Assembly: GCA_964247055.1 (NCBI GenBank)
Contig: OZ176054.1
Coordinates: 5,332,001 to 5,396,000, forward strand
Direction of reading: 5' to 3'
DNA: 64,000 nucleotides
Source: Paragordius varius
Taxonomy: Eukaryota > Nematomorpha
Shown: positions 23,608 to 36,539 of the stretch, piece by piece
Numbering within the stretch: the stretch's first letter is position 1
How the letters are laid out: each line of letters starts with the position of its first letter
Program-made: the position numbers and the translations under genes
The notes under the pieces: generated by a model
The model's input: the letters and a program-made list of their open reading frames with translations, nothing else
What the model was told of the DNA's origin: nothing
The model's database searches: none

Positions 23608-26600
23608 CTAGGAAAAAATATCAGGCATATTCTTATAAAATTTACAATAATTTATGCGATTATTAATTAATATAAATATACTTGTAATCAGTCTTCCCAT
23701 AGTTATATCGCTATGGATTAATGGAGTGGTTCGGGCCGCTAACACAGGACTGAATACTACGTTAGTTGGTAAATCAATGCCATTTTCAATATTGGTCTCC
23801 AAATTAGCCTTAAAAAGAGGGAAAGTCACGAGTTTCTTAAAGGTTGTCATCCAGCCTGTTGGGGTTTCATCATTACCGATTTTGACCGATTTAAAACTCA
23901 TACTACTAATATTTGTAATGGGTATTCTATTGAGGTCTACATGTTAAAATGTATTTACCAAGTTTTTCAAAAAAAATAAGAATTTATCAATATACAACAA
24001 TTATTAGGATATCGATGCGTAATTTATTTAACATATTAAAAAAACGTAAGGAACTTATTATAAAGTTCTTGATACCACTAGTTAGGTAGATTATTGGGTA
24101 AACTGGTTTATTTACAAAAAAATAATAATTTAGGATTTGACTCAATCTAGACTTTTATAAATAGATATAAACTATCATCCACAATCGTAATCAAATACAG
24201 TATGTACATTTACGGCTTATTCGCACTATAATTGGTAAATTGTAACACAGAAGTGTATTTGGGTAAAAACAACAAAATGTTGAAATTCAACAATTTTTTC
24301 CTTATGCATATTTAATAATGGAGAAAATTAGTTTCACAACACATGCTTCATTATTTTAGATCTACCAATACAGTCATGTATCCTTTATTTTATTAAAAAT
24401 TTGTTAAATGGGTATAAATATTTGGTAAAGCATGGAAAAAACAAGAGCTCCATGGTAATTCTTATTTTTTTTGATGAACATGATGGTGTTAATATCATAG
24501 TGCTCTTGTATTTTCCATTTACCAAATATTCATACCCATTTAACGAAAAAAATAAATTTTTGATAAAATAAAGGATACATGACTGTAAGGGAATGAGCCG
24601 CATAAATGTGCACACTATTAATAATATTATATATATATATATATAACAGCAATTTTTTTCTAAAATAAAACGTATTTCTCACAACTTACCATGCGTAAAT
24701 GATTCTTTCGGTTTGGGATAAAAAACGTATAGAAGCAATAACACTAACACGACAACCAATAATATTATAGCGAATAAATAGGGCGGCCACACTTTTGTGG
24801 TTGTTTCAACATTTTGTAGTATGTATAATGGTGCTTTGTCACATCCCTAAAAATTTTGAATGAAATCAAATCTGCATTTTCTTGTTTTAAAGGATTAATT
24901 TTGTTTCCGGTTCCACACATTATTTTTAAGAAACTGTTATAAACTAAACCGTTAATTCCCTTTTTGGCTTCATTTTTTAGGTTCAGAATAGTGTCAATAT
25001 TTGGTTGCCCAATAACGACCACAAAAATAAATATACTAGCTGAAAAATTTATTGTATGCCATTTTTTAATTGAATCTAAAAAATATATTTTTATTAGGTT
25101 AACAAAGTACTAAACATAATTCATAAACTCTTTTTACCGTTTTATAGAAGTAAAAAAGCTTAATTCTGGTTCAGGTTCCATAAACACGATTTCAATTGCA
25201 ATCGCTGATATATATATATATATACACTCATGTATCCTTTATTTTATCAAAAATTTATTTTTTTTTCGTTAAATGGGTATGAATATTTGGTAAAGAATGA
25301 AAAATACATAAACTCTATGGTTAACAATGTCATATTCATCAAAAAAACATAAGAATTACCATAGAGCTCTTGTTTTTTCCATTTTTTACCAAATATTTAT
25401 ACCCATTTAACGAAAAAAAAAAAATTTGATAAAATAAAGGATACATGACTGTATACATGTAAATTAATGTTAAAAAAACTTCAATGGAAAGTGGAAATGT
25501 TTTTTGATTAATCAACAATAAATTATCTTTATTCTTCCAGGTGGCTAGACAACTCAGTTTTCGTCCATTTAATGCGCAATCGGCATTTAATTCGATGGAA
25601 TCTGTAAAATTCATATTTTCTAAATATTATTACTTACGTTGATGCTGTTTGTAGGTTAATTCATCATTGTCTAAATACCAAAAAAGATCCACTTTTTCTG
25701 GTGATAAACACGTAGCATTTAGCTAAAATAATTAAAATCATTTTAATCCACCGTTTGGAACATATCAGAGGCGTAGCTAGAGAGGGAAAAGGGGAGCTGA
25801 TGCACCGGACGCCACGGGTTGAAGGGCGTCGGATTTTAAATTTTTTAAATTTTAATTCAAATAGGTATTTAAAAGTTATTATTTTAAAGAATACATAATA
25901 AATCACCCATTTATGAGTGGTCATGACCACAATTAAAATTTGATTATTTTTTTGAAATGCAAGGGCATGGAGGGGAGGGGGCGCCATCACGGATTCATGC
26001 ACCGGACGCCAGAAATGCAAGGTACGCCCCTGAAACATATATAGGTTAAAATATAATTATAGATTTATTAAGCTATCAGACATATTTGGACAACTTTTCA
26101 ATAATTGATCTTTTTAGTAAAGTTTATAAAAAATACCCTTAAAATATTTGGACGAATAATATAATCAAACATGTATGTCTAAGTTTCATTTATTTATTTT
26201 ATTTTTATTAAACCAATCTTATGCGGCAAAATTGCGAGAGAGAGATATTTAATTATTAATTAAATTTTAAAATAAAATTGGTAGATTTTTTTAATTTTGA
26301 TATAAAAGATTATGTAACATAATAAAAACATTTAATTAAAATAACCTTTTTGACTAATGGTAAATATGTGACTGATATAAAGAGATCGGGCACATAAAAA
26401 TTCTGACTATTTTCTCCAATTTTTTCTTTCTTCTCATTGTATATATTACATACTAGGTTACCTTTTTGACTACTCTTAATGATAACACTATGATATGATA
26501 TGATATTGATAAAGAAATTGAACCTTGGGGCATTTTTTGTTGGCTGTTTTTTTGCTTCAAACCATTTAACTACAATGTCCGTATTATTTTGAACGGGATA

Positions 26601-26657
26601 ACAGACCCTACTTACTGTTTCTAAAATATAAGACAAAACAAACACCATCATCTCCAT
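23608..26657 (-). CDS. Ig-like single-pass type I membrane protein, partial model
   Basis: The family is not identified. Segments on the minus strand: 26657 to about 26380 (signal peptide MEMMVFVLSYILETVSR, then an Ig-like fold with CYPV, VVKWFEA, GNLVCNIYNEK); 25722-25638 and 25601 to about 25480 (second Ig-like domain: ATC, LFWYLDNDELT, RKLSCLATWKN), joined by a 36-nt intron; about 25035-24850 (third, cysteine-containing); 24846-24690, a transmembrane helix PYLFAIILLVVVLVLLLLYV followed by FYPKPKESFTHG and a canonical GTAAGT donor; about 23900-23608, a possible cytoplasmic exon with PTGWMTTFKKLVTFPLFK. Several junctions, notably around 25450, 24850 and 23900, do not resolve in phase, so the chain is provisional. 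Cell-adhesion or immune-type recognition would be inference from the Ig fold. Confidence 0.5.
24371..24585 (+). mobile_element. Fold-back MITE (family F), copy 1
   Basis: A 215-bp near-perfect inverted repeat in an intron of the Ig-like gene. The ends CAGTCATGTATCCTTTATTT and complement are flanked by TA on both sides. The two arms of about 95 bp differ by a few changes and leave a short unique centre. TA flanks suggest Tc1/mariner-type mobilisation. Confidence 0.8.
25225..25451 (-). mobile_element. Fold-back MITE (family F), copy 2, opposite orientation
   Basis: The same 215-230 bp hairpin as at 24371-24585, with its centre in reverse orientation and TA at both flanks. It lies in the neighbouring intron of the same gene, immediately after the exon ending near 25480. 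Confidence 0.8.
25766..26032. mobile_element. hAT-type MITE in an intron of the Ig-like gene
   Basis: Ends CAGAGGCGTAGCTAG and TACGCCCCTG are the well-known hAT terminal form. The flanks GAACATAT (left) and AAACATAT (right) are an 8-bp duplication with one mismatch. The element is much more GC-rich than its surroundings and contains GCACCGGACGCCA twice. Confidence 0.75.
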
Positions 26658-28044
26658 TTGGTTGTTGAATTAAAACTACAATATTAAACAATATAATGCA
26701 TTCTATTATTAAAATAAAAAACATTTTAGAATCTCATTCAGAAACACGAATTAACTTTGTGTTTAAGCTATTTAATAATCTTTTGTTGTTCAATAAAAAT
26801 TTAAATGTACATTATTAGTTTGACTATAAGCGCTAGACGGAAAATGAATGACAAAGAAAGCCAGTTTCGGAGGGAGAAAACGAAAACTTTTATTGCTTTA
26901 ATTAGTTGGGATTATTATTATTATAGCTGTGCTATATATATATAGATCTTTTATTGCTCTCTATAAGCTATATGGGAATATTAGTAAAAAAATGGATATT
27001 TGCTTATAATGTCTGAGTTTCGCATTTTACCGATATTATTATCTGTTGCTTGTTCATGTATAACAACTATTCTTAAACTTTGAAAAGTTTTTACACATAG
27101 GGTGGAAATAAAGGGATATAAAGTGACTTTTCCATGGTTGTTCAACATGCTTTGTTCGCTACGCAAATGTGCTTTAGGAAATTTTAAAAATATAAATATA
27201 TCTATTAGAAATTTAGGATTATTTAGAAGCTATATAATATAAAATTGAACTTAAAAAAATAAAAAAAACAGAATAAAGCAGCACGCGAAATATCTGTGTT
27301 GGACACCAAAAGGAACTCTCATGTAGATTTGGTATCGGGTTTTGCGAATTGCTTTCTAACTCGGTATTTATTTTAAAACCCTAATTTTCAGTGTCATGGG
27401 TTCTCAACTGATGTATTGAAAAAAATTTACCAAATATTTTGAATAAACCTTCAAGTTTTTCTAAATCGCTTATAAGGCAATATTTATTCAAAAGCTTTTT
27501 TTCCAGGACCAGGGCTGAGCTGAGCGCCAAATGATAAAAAACACCTTTGAAATTAAATATTTAAAAAAATAGTTCTGTCAACCTCGGCATAAATAAATAG
27601 AAGTTTATACTTTTTCGAATGCGCGTATAATGACATGCTTATGCTTAAAGCCAATATTTTTCGAGTACCCTTTTGGCTAATTCAAAAATAACTCAGTCAC
27701 CTTGGGTGCATTCACAGGTAAAAATTTATTTATTAAGTAGCTTTAACTTTTTAGCCTCTATTTTTTAATCCTTACCTTATTCTATAACTTATTGGGGGTA
27801 GTTTTATATCCAGCTCAATTTGTAAATAAACCACTGTTTTGAAAGTGTTTTAATTAAAATATAATTACCACCATTGTTCTCCTGTATAAGATAATACCCA
27901 TAAAATAGGTTTTCGTCTAGAGTCTAATTAGGACAGCTCCAAAACATGATTCAAATAAACAACCGATATTTATCAAATTTTTACTGTGGAATGGAATCTG
28001 TTAGCTTACAAAAGTTAACACTTGGCAACGCATTCATTTCATTT
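26658..28044. other. Intergenic, no gene seen
   Basis: AT-rich sequence upstream of the Ig-like gene. A hAT-like end (CAGTGTCATGGGTTCTCAAC) near 27389 stands alone, with no partner found. No coding exon recognised. Confidence 0.4.
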
Positions 28045-28545
28045 CTTCGATTCAAATTGGGGTAGTTAGATGCCCCATGCTTGTTTAAAATTTAATATTT
28101 TAAAAAATATTGAATAAATTTAATAACCATTGCAAATGTTTGCACTTATATGACATTAACCGAAATATAACAAAAAATTTGTCCAAAAATACTTTATATT
28201 ACTTATTCTGAGGCAAAATCCAAAGGTAAAAATTTAGCCAACATGACATGTGTGCATAAGCTATATGTAAAAATATGATTTTATTAAAAATGTAAATTAA
28301 ATTTTTAGGCTAGAATCAAATAAACACGATATATTGCCAAAATGTTGTAAAATAAAATGGCGTCCAAATAGTTTGATGCGGAATTCTTCTAAACTAAATT
28401 TTAATTAGATATTTTGGTTTATTTATATAATTTTTCTTAGGATAGAAACATAAATTTAAATTGGAACCGTTTCGTTCAGTATTTTTTTCAAAATATCAAT
28501 TTAAATATTGTCAGGGGTATTTAGATACCCCAATTTGAATCGAAG
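28045..28545 (+). mobile_element. MITE family A, copy 1
   Basis: A 501-bp non-coding element with inverted ends of about 30 bp beginning CTTCGATTCAAATTGGGGTA. Two further copies lie at 31501-32033 and 43568-44081. Internal blocks such as GGTAAAAATTTAG and the ACATGACATGTG region are shared among copies. No transposase is visible. Confidence 0.8.
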
Positions 28546-29112
28546 TGCTAATTATTTGCATTTTTTGATCATATTATACATTTATTTGCCTATTGTGTTA
28601 ACAATTAATAATATTCAAAAAATAGGGGCCAAAAATTTGAGTTTTTTACAATTTTTCCTTTTTCAAAATTATTATGAAGCTAAATATTCTAATTTCGAAT
28701 CCTTCTAGGATCTAATACCTCAAAAGACATGAATTATTAAATCGCTAATAAATAGGCAAATAAATATAATTATGGTGAGAAAAAGTAAACATGCTGTATT
28801 TACCAGACTTGGTGTTTATAGATTATAAAATCAGATATGATTAGTTCACTAGTATTTTGGAACGTCCCAATTTTAGACTTACAAAACTGTAATGGAGAAC
28901 GACGCAAATATTTTACAAATTGATCTTAGAGTATTAATATAATCCAATTATAGCGGACAAAAAAAGGATCATCAAGTATTAAAACTCAATCGCCCTTCAC
29001 ATAAATGATTAAAAATCTTATTAAATTAGGATGAGCATACATGTTTTTCAATAAATTATTTACTGATACCTTTAAAATAATTTTCATGATGGTTTTGTGT
29101 AATTATGAATAA
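28546..29112. other. Intergenic upstream of RAB18
   Basis: AT-rich with no recognisable feature. Confidence 0.4.
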
Positions 29113-30202
29113 ATGGCTGATCGCCAATCTTTGCTCACTTTAAAAATTTTGATTATTGGGGAAAGCGGTGTTGGTAAATCTAGGTAGTTAATAATATAAT
29201 TTAGTCTCCTTTTGCGATTTATTGATGATAAATTTGATCCTGAACAGGGCTCAACTATTGGTAATAATAATTACATTGTAGGGGTGGATTTTAAGGTTAA
29301 AACGATTCGTATTAATGATACCAATATAAAATTGGCAATTTGGGTATATTAACTTTTAACTGTAGGACACTGCCGGTGAAGAGAGGTTTAGAGCCTTGAC
29401 ACCAAGTTATTACAGGGGTGCCCAAGGCGCTATTTTAGGTATGGCAGGTGTATATTTTAGTGTATGATGTCACAAATCGTAAATCCTTTGAAATGTTAAA
29501 TACATGGATAAATGAATTAGATCTCTATTCAACACATACAGATATTGTTAAAATGCTTGTGGGGAACAAAATAGATAAAGTTTAGCAAATTTTAAATTTA
29601 GAACACGCGTGTGGTTACCAATCAACAAGGAATGGATTTTGCTCGTAAAAATTCAATGCTTTTCATCGAAGCAAGTGCAAAGACGAATGATGGCGTTAGT
29701 GTGGCTTTTGAGGAACTTGTTGAAAAAGTAATCATTACCTTATTTATATAAATATTTTTTTGTCAGAATAAGTGTATAAATACTTATTTGGGAGAATAAA
29801 AGTTTAAACTAATTTTGGTTGGGGATTTTTTAAAATTAATTTGGGTAGCAATATATTAATAATTTTATTTGGTAGATATCTAAAAATTACTGAAATTTAA
29901 ATATGGTTGTTGAATGGTCATGCCCTATAATTAATTTTATATTAACATTGATAATATTATATTATTAAAAAACCATTTTTTTAGTTATATATCTATTTAA
30001 TTTATATCGTTATATTAAAACTCCAAATTTATTATATTCATTAGTATCACTTCAAAATTTGATTTACAATTATGAGATATCTTTTGACCTATCTGCTTTT
30101 TATATATAGATTTTACAAACTCCCACATTATATGAAACAAAAAACAAAACTTTAACATTAAATCAAGAAGACCAAGAAAATTCAAGCCAATGCTGGTGTT
30201 AA
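29113..30202 (+). CDS. RAB18: Rab18-type small GTPase
   Basis: Rab18 acts in ER and lipid-droplet membrane traffic. Exons: 29113-29183, 29205-29260, 29282-29343, 29366-29438, 29461-29579, 29602-29727, 30110-30202; introns 21, 21, 22, 22, 22 and 382 nt. The total is 600 nt, 199 residues (human 206). Motifs: P-loop GESGVGKS (16-23), switch I Thr41 in [11 protein letters not shown], switch [10 protein letters not shown] (64-71), NKID (123-126), EASAK (150-154), ILQTPTLYE matching human IIQTPGLWE, and a C-terminal CWC (197-199) for double geranylgeranylation. [11 protein letters not shown] is nearly identical to the Rab18 form. Odd point: the catalytic Gln of DTAGQ is Glu68 here, which in other Rabs lowers GTP hydrolysis. 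ATG chosen as first Met before the conserved LTLKILIIG. Confidence 0.95.
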
Positions 30203-31500
30203 ATGGATTAATGATTATCATTTAATTGAAATATATAGTAATTTAATAAATTAATGTAGCGCACCAATGTTTAATAGACATATATTAATTAATTATTTTA
30301 TTTGGATAAGCTAATAAATTTTAAATTAATGGTGATTGTACGGTATTTTAACATTTGGACTATTTATTTACGATTTAGTATCGTATGCAACATTTATAAT
30401 TGATGAGCTTTTATGTTGAGGTTAAACAAGAGTCTAAACCTAACATTTTTCATAACTAAAGCCTAAATATTTTAAACCCTTTAATCAAAAAACCTATTTA
30501 TTAATTTACCAAAATTCCCCATTAAGTATGAATATAGATTAAAAATTACCATTTTTTTCTTTTCGTTGGTGAAAAACCATGATTATAAAAATTTTAATAT
30601 TTTTAAGTTTAGGTCAACTTTTAAAAATTGTGAAAAAGGAGTAAATTTGACCAAAATTCTCCAGAAAAAAATTAATTTTACCTTCATGCTTAGCAAATTA
30701 TATAACATTAAACAAATTTTTAGAATATATTCCAAATTTTGCCATTGAATTTGTTAAATAAATAGTAGTGTTGAGTTTGTTATATAATCTTATGTTTTAA
30801 ATCTATTAAATTAATAATTTTATGTATGAGTTTTCAAATCCGGCCCGTCGGATATATTGAGTTGTTTTTTAAATTTACATTTATAATTTGTTTTCCAATA
30901 TTGCACCAACCATACTCATAATAAATAATTTTTTATGAATCAAATCCAACCTATTAAAATGTAGTTTTTTCAAAGATAGTTAACACAGAGAGTCTAAGAA
31001 AAATTATTTATATGCTGAATTGTGACATTTTCAAAAGTCCAGATTAGGTTTGAATTTTAAAAAATTTGTCAGTTGTTTTTAATGGTATTTTATTGCATGA
31101 TCGGTTGCAAAAACTTTAAGATACTATAAAAGTGTATTTTATAAGTAATACGATGGTCCTAAACACTTTTCATCGATTAAAATTTTTTGCTATTTTTTGT
31201 GAAAAACATAACACATATCTTTAAAAGGTGAACGAATCTTTTTTAAAAAGTCTGAGATCATATATCATACATAGTCAAAATCGGGAATTACGAAGTTTTC
31301 AATATATTATGCTGAAAAATTATATTACAATTTTCATTTCGCTTTTAATTTTTGGTCTTAAGCGTTATTAATAAAGATATTTTAACTTTTATGAAAATCT
31401 TTAATCATTAGAGATTCGTTCGTCTTCATATTTATGTTAAATATAAATTGTTTACATTTCATCCGAATTAAAACTTGGATACAACACATTCATTTTAGTC
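30203..31500. other. Intergenic with a hAT MITE (family D) fragment
   Basis: A possible polyadenylation signal AATAAA lies at about 30245, just after RAB18. A family D fragment with CTTATGTTTTAAATCTATTA and CGGCCCGTCGG spans about 30785-30860. The open frame at 30566-30748 is AT-driven and not recognised. No other feature. Confidence 0.45.
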
Positions 31501-32033
31501 CTTCGATTCAAATTGGGGAAGTTAAATACCCCAGGCCTGTTTAAAATTAAATTATTTAAAAAATATGGAAGGAATCGAATCCATGGCAAAATCTTGCACT
31601 TATATAACATTAATAAACCGAAATATATAAAAATTTTATTAAAAAATATTTTATTTGACTTATTTTAAGCTAAAACCGAAAGGTAAAAATTTAGTCAACG
31701 TGACATGCGTGTAATGGTAAAAATGAAATATTATACAAAATAAACAGCTTTTTCTATTTCTATCAATGTAAAATGTAATTAAAATAAATTAGCTTTACCC
31801 TTTAAATGTAGACGAGATTTTGCAAAAATTTTGTAAAATAAAAATGGCGTCGAAGTAGTTTGACATGGAACTTTTTTTTTTAAAACAAAATTTTATTTAA
31901 ATATTTTGGCATATTTATATAATTTTTATTAGGATAGAAGCATTAAATTAAATTGGGACCGTTCCCTTCAGTAGTTTTTTAAAAATCCTAACTCAAATTT
32001 AGTCTGGGGTACTTAAATACCCAAATACTCGAA
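31501..32033 (+). mobile_element. MITE family A, copy 2
   Basis: About 530 bp, starting CTTCGATTCAAATTGGGGAA and ending in a degenerate complement near 32033. It aligns along its length with 28045-28545 and, inverted, with 43568-44081. Confidence 0.75.
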
Positions 32034-32246
32034 CCATCAGGACCGCATAGGGTAAAAGTTCTGACCTTAATATACCTTTTCGATTTTAAACATCTGACAA
32101 ATCAGTCAAACAGCCTTAAAGATTTATATATTAGGGCCTTTGAGACAACAATAATATTAACTTTGGCCATTCAAAAAATTATGGTGAGTAGCATTGTCTT
32201 AAATGTTTTTATACAATTCGAAATATATTTTTTTGATGCTAAAATC

Positions 32247-33286
32247 CATGGGTCGGGTGATAAAAAATTTTTTTTGACTTGACTTGCAAGTTTTTCAAGT
32301 CCTGGCTTGCTTTCATGTGATAAAAAAAATTTAACATCACACGACTTAAGTCAAGCAAGAAAACTTGATAAGGAGGTGATAAAAAATCATATGATCAAGT
32401 AAAACTTAAAGATTTTGCAAGTGTGGTGTAGGGCACACTTGACAGATTTAAAAATATGGATAAAATTATTTTGGAAACTATTTATGTATAAAATTCAGGT
32501 TTTATAAGTAATTCAAACCTTTGTTAATGCTATAAGTTGTTAATTTTATAAAATTTGGCTAATTAATCTATTCATTGGGTGGATATAAAAGAGGATAAAT
32601 TTATAGAAAAACTCTGCTAATATTTAATAACATGGCATATAAAAATATGCTTGCTAAATATATCAATTCCGTGACCGCAAAAAAAAATTGGATTCTCGAA
32701 AATTTCTTAAAATTAATAATTAAATACTAATCTTGTAAAATTTCAAATCTTCGTTTATAAGCAAAACTTCACTATTAACCAATGTAAAGAATTTATTTCA
32801 TCATAAATTTATTTCGAATATAATGTTTGTAATCAATTAAAAATAATTATGTTATATTGTATCAACATCTTCCCATTATATTTGCAACTGGACTCCAAAC
32901 AAAAGTAGTGTGGTAAAATAAAGGAAAGTGTTGTAAGGGCGAATGGTTTCATTAATCTAAAAATTATTACCAGCCTCACAATTTAGTAAACTCTATATAT
33001 TAAATAAGATACGTGCCAGTGAGTTTGAAAAACTTCAATAAATGCATATGGTAGTTTATCTTTTTGTGCCTTATTTCATAAATCTTAGCTGAAAATGATC
33101 AAAAAAGTTTCCATAAAATTCGAATTGGGTGGCAAAAAACTGTTACATTCATAAGCAAAAGACTTGACTTAAGTGTTTTTTTATCACCGATTTTCAAGTG
33201 TACACTTGCCGGCTTAAGTAATCTTGCTCAACTTGCCACGCTTGGCTTACAAGTCAAGTGCGACTTTTTTTATCACCCCACCCATG
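32247..33286. mobile_element. DNA transposon or MITE family C with long inverted ends
   Basis: About 1,040 bp. The left end CATGGGTCGGGTGATAAAAA and the right-end complement CATGGGTGGGGTGATAAAAA begin inverted repeats rich in CTTGACTTG/CAAGTCAAG words that continue for about 200 bp on the left. No coding frame is seen. Partial copies lie at about 49960-50060 and 52140-52350. Confidence 0.75.
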
Positions 33287-34381
33287 ATGTTTGCAAATTT
33301 AAAATAATCCATTTTAGAAGGGTGAAAAATTTTATTTTAAAGGCTACATCTAATTATTAAAATTTAAAATGTTTTAACACATTTTTACTTTTTTGCATGA
33401 CATATTCGGGTATTTTATATTCCAAACAATATTATAGATACGCTCCTGTTTTGAATTATTTTAGGCAAAATCTATTTCAAACATTTTTTAAGGTATTAGA
33501 TAAATTAGAGTTACTTTGGCGGCTGCAAAACTCGGTTATACAAACACCTAATTTTAAAAAGGAATAAATATCAAGTTTTTGCTGATAAAATGCAACTTGG
33601 TGCTTGCTAAAGAAAATTATATATATTTTCTTATAATATATATTAGGCCTAATATTATACTAGGTATAAAAAAATAAAGAAATTAAATGTCGAAAAAGTT
33701 TGTGATAAGGCTTCTTTCATTTTGCATTAAAAAAATATATATTATAACGCCTAAAAGGCCTAAGAAAGCAAATTTGGCATACCTTGAATTCTTTTTAAAA
33801 TTATTTAAATTTTTAATCGATCTGGGATATATAACTACGTCAAAACCGCATTAAGTGACGACTATCATTGATTATGATATTTTTCGGTAATATTTTTGGG
33901 AATTCTCTTGTCACCAGAATTTTAAAAATATGTGCATAGCGTTCAATTTTCTGAGCCGTTACCCCAAAAGTGGTAGCAAAACTTTTGTCATAGAAATTAA
34001 ATTCAAAAGCACCACCAAAACCATATACAACTCTCATAAATATGATATATTTTTAATGTTAATGCTCCGATATACGATTATATATCATAATTTACTTTTT
34101 TTTGGGACACATAAATGCATAAATACAAATTTAATGACACTTTCAAAAGCATTTAGCTTAAATACTTTATACCTAAATAGCCTTGTAATAGTGTAAACTT
34201 TTTATTATGAATTGCTTTAGGTCGCATATATATACATTGTTGTGTATTTATTTCATTTGCAATTATTATGCTGTTAGAGACCCTTACTTTTTGTTATTAG
34301 AAAATTTATATATCTACTACTAAAGCATATGGTTATCATAATTACATTTGGTGGATCCGGATATACACCTGTTAAACGAAA
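33287..34381. other. Intergenic; one unrecognised open frame on the minus strand
   Basis: The frame at 34037-33840 (minus, 65 codons) has more mixed codon use than typical chance frames here: RVVYGFGGAFEFNFYDKSFA and a later KILVTREFPKILP. I cannot place it in any family or extend it with flanking tiny-intron exons. It could be a lone exon or a decayed transposon piece. Confidence 0.3.
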
Positions 34382-34839
<458 letters not shown>

Positions 34840-34841
<2 letters not shown>

Positions 34842-34845
34842 TAAA
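34840..34845 (+). promoter_or_regulatory. AATAAA polyadenylation hexamer overlapping the RPS15A stop codon
   Basis: The stop codon TAA (34839-34841) runs into AATAAA (34840-34845). If used, the 3' UTR would be only about 15-30 nt. Use is inferred from position; other A/T-rich signals exist downstream. Confidence 0.4.
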
Positions 34846-36530
34846 TAACATTATTGCTATGATATAAATTACTCCTTTGTTATAATACATATGTTGGATA
34901 AAGCTTTGAATTTCCTTTACAAACTGTTTAATATGTGTAGTCTTTGCTCCTTGATATTAACTTTTTTCAGATTATATGACTTGTCAAAATGATTCATAAT
35001 TTTAAATTTTTATTTATTTTGATATAATTTTAAAAAATATAGAATATAGACCTCCAATACCCTCATCATCTAGGTTATAATTTATTTTTATATAGGGTTA
35101 TCACTGATTGGTTTAGTTTCTCCATATTTCCTAAGAACTTGTATATCTTTAGGCAAAATATCGACCATGGGTTTTTAGTTATAAAACTACTATTGTAAAA
35201 TATTATTCATTGATTGACAATATTAATTTGGTATTTTACGGTTTATATCAGGGGATGGAATCCATAATTTGCAAAATCATGTTCACAAAATCTGGTAAAA
35301 TTGATATTTGGACAATTGTTTCTGAATACGTTTATCCAAATAGTAAAAATTGTTAAATACATGTTCTGGATGGAGTCTTATGTTTGAAATCTAATTAAAT
35401 ACTAATGAATGCCTTATTTATTTCGAATGCGGCCCGCAAAGCCATTTGTGATCTGCAATAACTTTTTCTCATGAAGATGTAACTATAAAAATTTGTTTGC
35501 CAATTATTATCAAAAGCTACTTTGAATATTAGTGTCTAATATTTTTTGGAGTGTTTTCATTTTATAACATATATTCCTTTTGATCCATATATTGTTTTAG
35601 AGTGCATTTAGCAGAGTGATAATGTGAGTATCAAATACATTAATTTTTAAAACTCTTACTATAATCTAGAGTTGACCTTAAATTTAATGGTATAAAATAT
35701 TTATGGGCAAATTTAAAATGTTTAAATATAAACTATTCCTTAACTTAAAATTAAATATATATTTAATAACTTTATTATGAAAATTAAAAAAATGTTGCGT
35801 TTGCTTGAATATTGCTTCTTGACTGAAAAATGGTATTTATATATAGATTTAATAAAATGTTAAATTTTTAATAAAAATTTATATATTGTAAAAAAGATCG
35901 AAGCCGATAATGAGCCATGTTTTTATTTTTGAGGGAAAAATTATTGATTAATGGTGCGCTCCGCCAAAAAAATATTTAAGATACAATTTTTTTGGTGACA
36001 CACTGCTCTAGATCTTTGCGACCGTCATTTGCTTAAAATTACTTTCTTTAAAACATAACTTTTTATTTGATATATGTAAAATACGAATTAAATAATCATT
36101 TAAATTTTTATTATCGCACTGATTTTGTATTATAAATCTGTTTTTCTCAATACTAAAATGACAGTAAAATCACATTTATATGAAATTTATCATCATCAGG
36201 TCGTTGTTTCTCCAGCATGAGCTAGATTTTCTTGAGTGACTGTAAGGTTATAATATTCTATTTTGTTAACACACTCAATTCATGTTGCATCAGTTATTTT
36301 GTATTTGAATAATATATATATATTTCGTCTTAAAGCTTATCTGTTGTTGAGAATAACCATTGTGTAACGTCTACGCAAATAAGGCATGCACACATAAAAA
36401 GAACTTGTGATATAATAGCCAGTCACTTTTTTATTTTGGTTTTCTTTTTATCGCTCAACTCTATTTTAATATACCATATTGCTATACGTGAATAAATCAA
36501 CTTTTCAGTGACATAACTTGCGATCGAGAC
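34846..36530. other. Intergenic with a hAT MITE (family D) fragment
   Basis: A family D fragment spans about 35247-35445. It begins CAGGGGATGGAATCC, shares CTTATGTTTGAAATCTAAT with 20040, and contains GCGGCCCGCAAAGCC. Nothing else is recognised. Confidence 0.45.
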
Positions 36531-36539
36531 AGTCGTTGT

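Noticed and set aside
23654-23947. Plus-strand membrane protein
   Set aside because: It is antisense to the last exon of the Ig-like gene; the minus strand has the better codon pattern and fits the upstream membrane protein.
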